The notes beneath the pieces are model-generated. The model was not told the DNA's origin, searched no databases, and saw only the letters and a list, made by a program, of their open reading frames with translations. Positions 62,832 to 64,000 of a DNA stretch of 64,000 nucleotides are shown piece by piece. The DNA comes from Paraburkholderia youngii (GTDB taxonomy: Bacteria > Pseudomonadota > Gammaproteobacteria > Burkholderiales > Burkholderiaceae). Position 1 is the first letter of the stretch. Each line of letters opens with the position of its first letter. The stretch spans positions 2,673,089-2,737,088 of the forward strand of contig NZ_JAALDK010000001.1 in the NCBI RefSeq assembly GCF_013366925.1, in the 5' to 3' direction. The translations under genes and the position numbers were made by a program.

Positions 62832-63084
62832 GCCCTATTCGAACGATGACGACGTGCTCAACATTCAGGGCGATGCGCTCACGCTCAGCAACGGCACGAC
62901 GCGTGTCGTGCTGAACGGCACGCTCGAATTGACGCGCGACCAACGCGGCCTGAAGGCGGCGCTCGCGCTGAAGGAAGCGCTCGATGCAATCGTCGCGAGT
63001 CTTCAGGCGCAGAAGGATTTGCCGGCGAAGGTGCAGGACGAGCCGGATGCCAAGCCGGGTGTCGTGCAGAACCCGTTTGAATAA
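62824..63084 (+). CDS. small acidic-rich protein coupled to the endonuclease gene
   Basis: 86 residues from a GTG overlapping the endonuclease stop, with AGGAGG eleven bases before it. MFKPYSNDDDVLNIQGDALT, LSNGTTRVVLNGTLELTRDQ, then a helix ALALKEALDAIVASLQAQ and a charged tail. No signal peptide. It is not recognisable as a family; its tight coupling suggests it may act with the nuclease, for example as inhibitor or chaperone, which is inference. Confidence 0.7.
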   Translation: MFKPYSNDDDVLNIQGDALTLSNGTTRVVLNGTLELTRDQRGLKAALALKEALDAIVASLQAQKDLPAKVQDEPDAKPGVVQNPFE

Positions 63085-63277
63085 CCGGACCCGTCGGCGT
63101 TGCATTTGCGCAACCTCGCAGCCCGCAAGTTTTACTGATGTCGGTCACGCAAACCTTTGCGTGACCACTCGTTTTCTAATCTCGCGCCAATCGAGCGGAT
63201 CGCCTCCGCTCTGTCACATAAAGTACATGGAGAAACCTTAGCGTGCGAGGTTTCCTCATACATCGACTGGCGTCGCC

Positions 63278-64000
63278 ATGCATCCAGCGTTCTCGAGATT
63301 TCGCCGTTCTTCCGCACAGGGGAATCCGCGCACAGCCGGAGACTTGTGCCACGAAGTTCCATCCGTAGACGTTGAAGACCCCAACTCCGTGGTCATGGAG
63401 ATCTTCTCGGCGCGCCGCGACATGCAGAGCCTCGCTGTCATCAATGAGCACCGTCCCATCGGCCTGATCAACCGCGACATCTTCATGTCGCAGATGAGCA
63501 AGCCGTTCCATCGCGAGCTTTACGACAAGAAGAGTTGCATCGCGTTCATGGACAAGGACCCGCTCATCGTCGATGCCGACGTGAGCATCGAAGCGCTGAC
63601 GTTCAGGACCGTCGAGGCCGGAGAAAAAGCACTGGTCGATGGTTTCATCGTGACACGCGACGGACTCTTCTCAGGTCTCGGCAGTGGTCTGCAACTGATC
63701 AGCGCGGTCGCGGAAATGCAGGCGGAGAAGAACCGCCAGATCATGCAGAGTATCGAGTACGCCAGCGTGATCCAGCGCGCCATGTTGCGCGCTTCCAGCG
63801 AGACGCTGTCGATGAAGCTGCGCGACGCGGCGATGGTCTGGGAACCTCGCGACGTAGTCGGCGGCGACTTCTATCATTTCGCGGCCTTTCCGACCGGCTG
63901 GTTCGGCGCTGTTGCCGATTGCACCGGACATGGCGTTCCCGGCGCCTTCATGACCTTGCTTGCTTCGGCGTCGTTGTCGAAGGCGCTCGAACAGATCGGG
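63278..64000 (+). CDS. CBS-domain SpoIIE-family protein phosphatase (partial)
   Basis: The first 241 residues are visible; the gene runs off the right edge. ATG at 63278 is the first start after a stop at 63239. After a short basic N-terminus a CBS-like domain pair (SVVMEIFSARRDMQSLAVIN, LINRDIFMSQMSKPFHR, LVDGFIVTRDGLFSGLGSG) precedes a coiled linker and the PP2C/SpoIIE domain with VWEPRDVVGGDFYHFAAFPT and GAVADCTGHGVPGAFMTLLA (metal Asp residues). Such proteins dephosphorylate anti-sigma antagonists or control SiaA/B-type biofilm switches. Confidence 0.92.
   Translation, partial: MHPAFSRFRRSSAQGNPRTAGDLCHEVPSVDVEDPNSVVMEIFSARRDMQSLAVINEHRPIGLINRDIFMSQMSKPFHRELYDKKSCIAFMDKDPLIVDADVSIEALTFRTVEAGEKALVDGFIVTRDGLFSGLGSGLQLISAVAEMQAEKNRQIMQSIEYASVIQRAMLRASSETLSMKLRDAAMVWEPRDVVGGDFYHFAAFPTGWFGAVADCTGHGVPGAFMTLLASASLSKALEQIG

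Overview
The window is high-GC DNA with the gene content of a soil or plant-associated Burkholderiaceae bacterium, most likely Paraburkholderia or Burkholderia sensu lato. Supporting signs are the DUF4148, DUF3562 and DUF1488 small proteins, a BPSL0067-family effector, an Arg-motif (Tat-type) phospholipase C next to sugar genes, and seven LysR regulators plus one AraC in 64 kb. That regulator density, with no ribosomal, tRNA or other clear housekeeping genes, fits a secondary chromosome; this is inference. No rRNA, tRNA, CRISPR array, transposase or integrase was found. Both edges cut genes: a sigma factor on the left and a SpoIIE-type phosphatase on the right.

Layout. 1-5.1 kb: an ECF42-type sigma factor with two DGPF (YCII-like) partners, small conserved genes, an unusual gene-poor stretch ending in a strong minus-strand terminator, a frameshifted acetyltransferase and a DOPA dioxygenase-like gene. 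5.1-10.5 kb: a Fur-box-controlled iron operon (TonB receptor, PiuC-like dioxygenase, PepSY membrane protein), then a nitroreductase and a HiPIP. 10.5-12.7 kb: aldo/keto reductase, PEBP-like protein and an orphan Tai4-like T6SS immunity gene. 12.7-20.1 kb: a compact minus-strand sugar operon (debranching enzyme, GH63-like glucosidase, glucose-6-phosphate dehydrogenase, ROK/polyphosphate-type glucokinase) whose order suggests glucan to glucose to glucose-6-phosphate to phosphogluconolactone. 20.3-22.4 kb: phospholipase C. 22.5-29 kb: an amino-acid block (DapA-family lyase, AstE/AspA-like deacylase, basic amino acid binding protein, LysR, lysA, and a divergent lysR).

29-48.6 kb is a patchwork of redox enzymes (SDRs, aldo/keto reductase, rubredoxin, Rieske oxygenase, cytochrome b561), a GT2 glycosyltransferase, two drug-efflux MFS pumps and many divergent regulators. 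It also holds decayed genes: a GST C-terminal fragment and a GH3 beta-glucosidase with two internal deletions. 49-54.8 kb has secreted and membrane proteins and a tartrate/D-malate module (LysR, dehydrogenase, MFS).

55.0-56.2 kb is the most notable accessory island: a visibly lower-GC three-gene cassette encoding a Tae2/BPSL0067-type peptidoglycan amidase effector followed by two tightly coupled periplasmic proteins, at least one presumably immunity. With the orphan Tai4-like gene at 12.2 kb it points to T6SS-mediated competition. 56.5-64 kb holds a doubly membrane-anchored TAXI-type binding protein without TRAP permease genes, small conserved proteins, an acid phosphatase-like phosphoesterase, a secreted DNA/RNA endonuclease coupled to a small acidic-rich protein, and the CBS-SpoIIE phosphatase.
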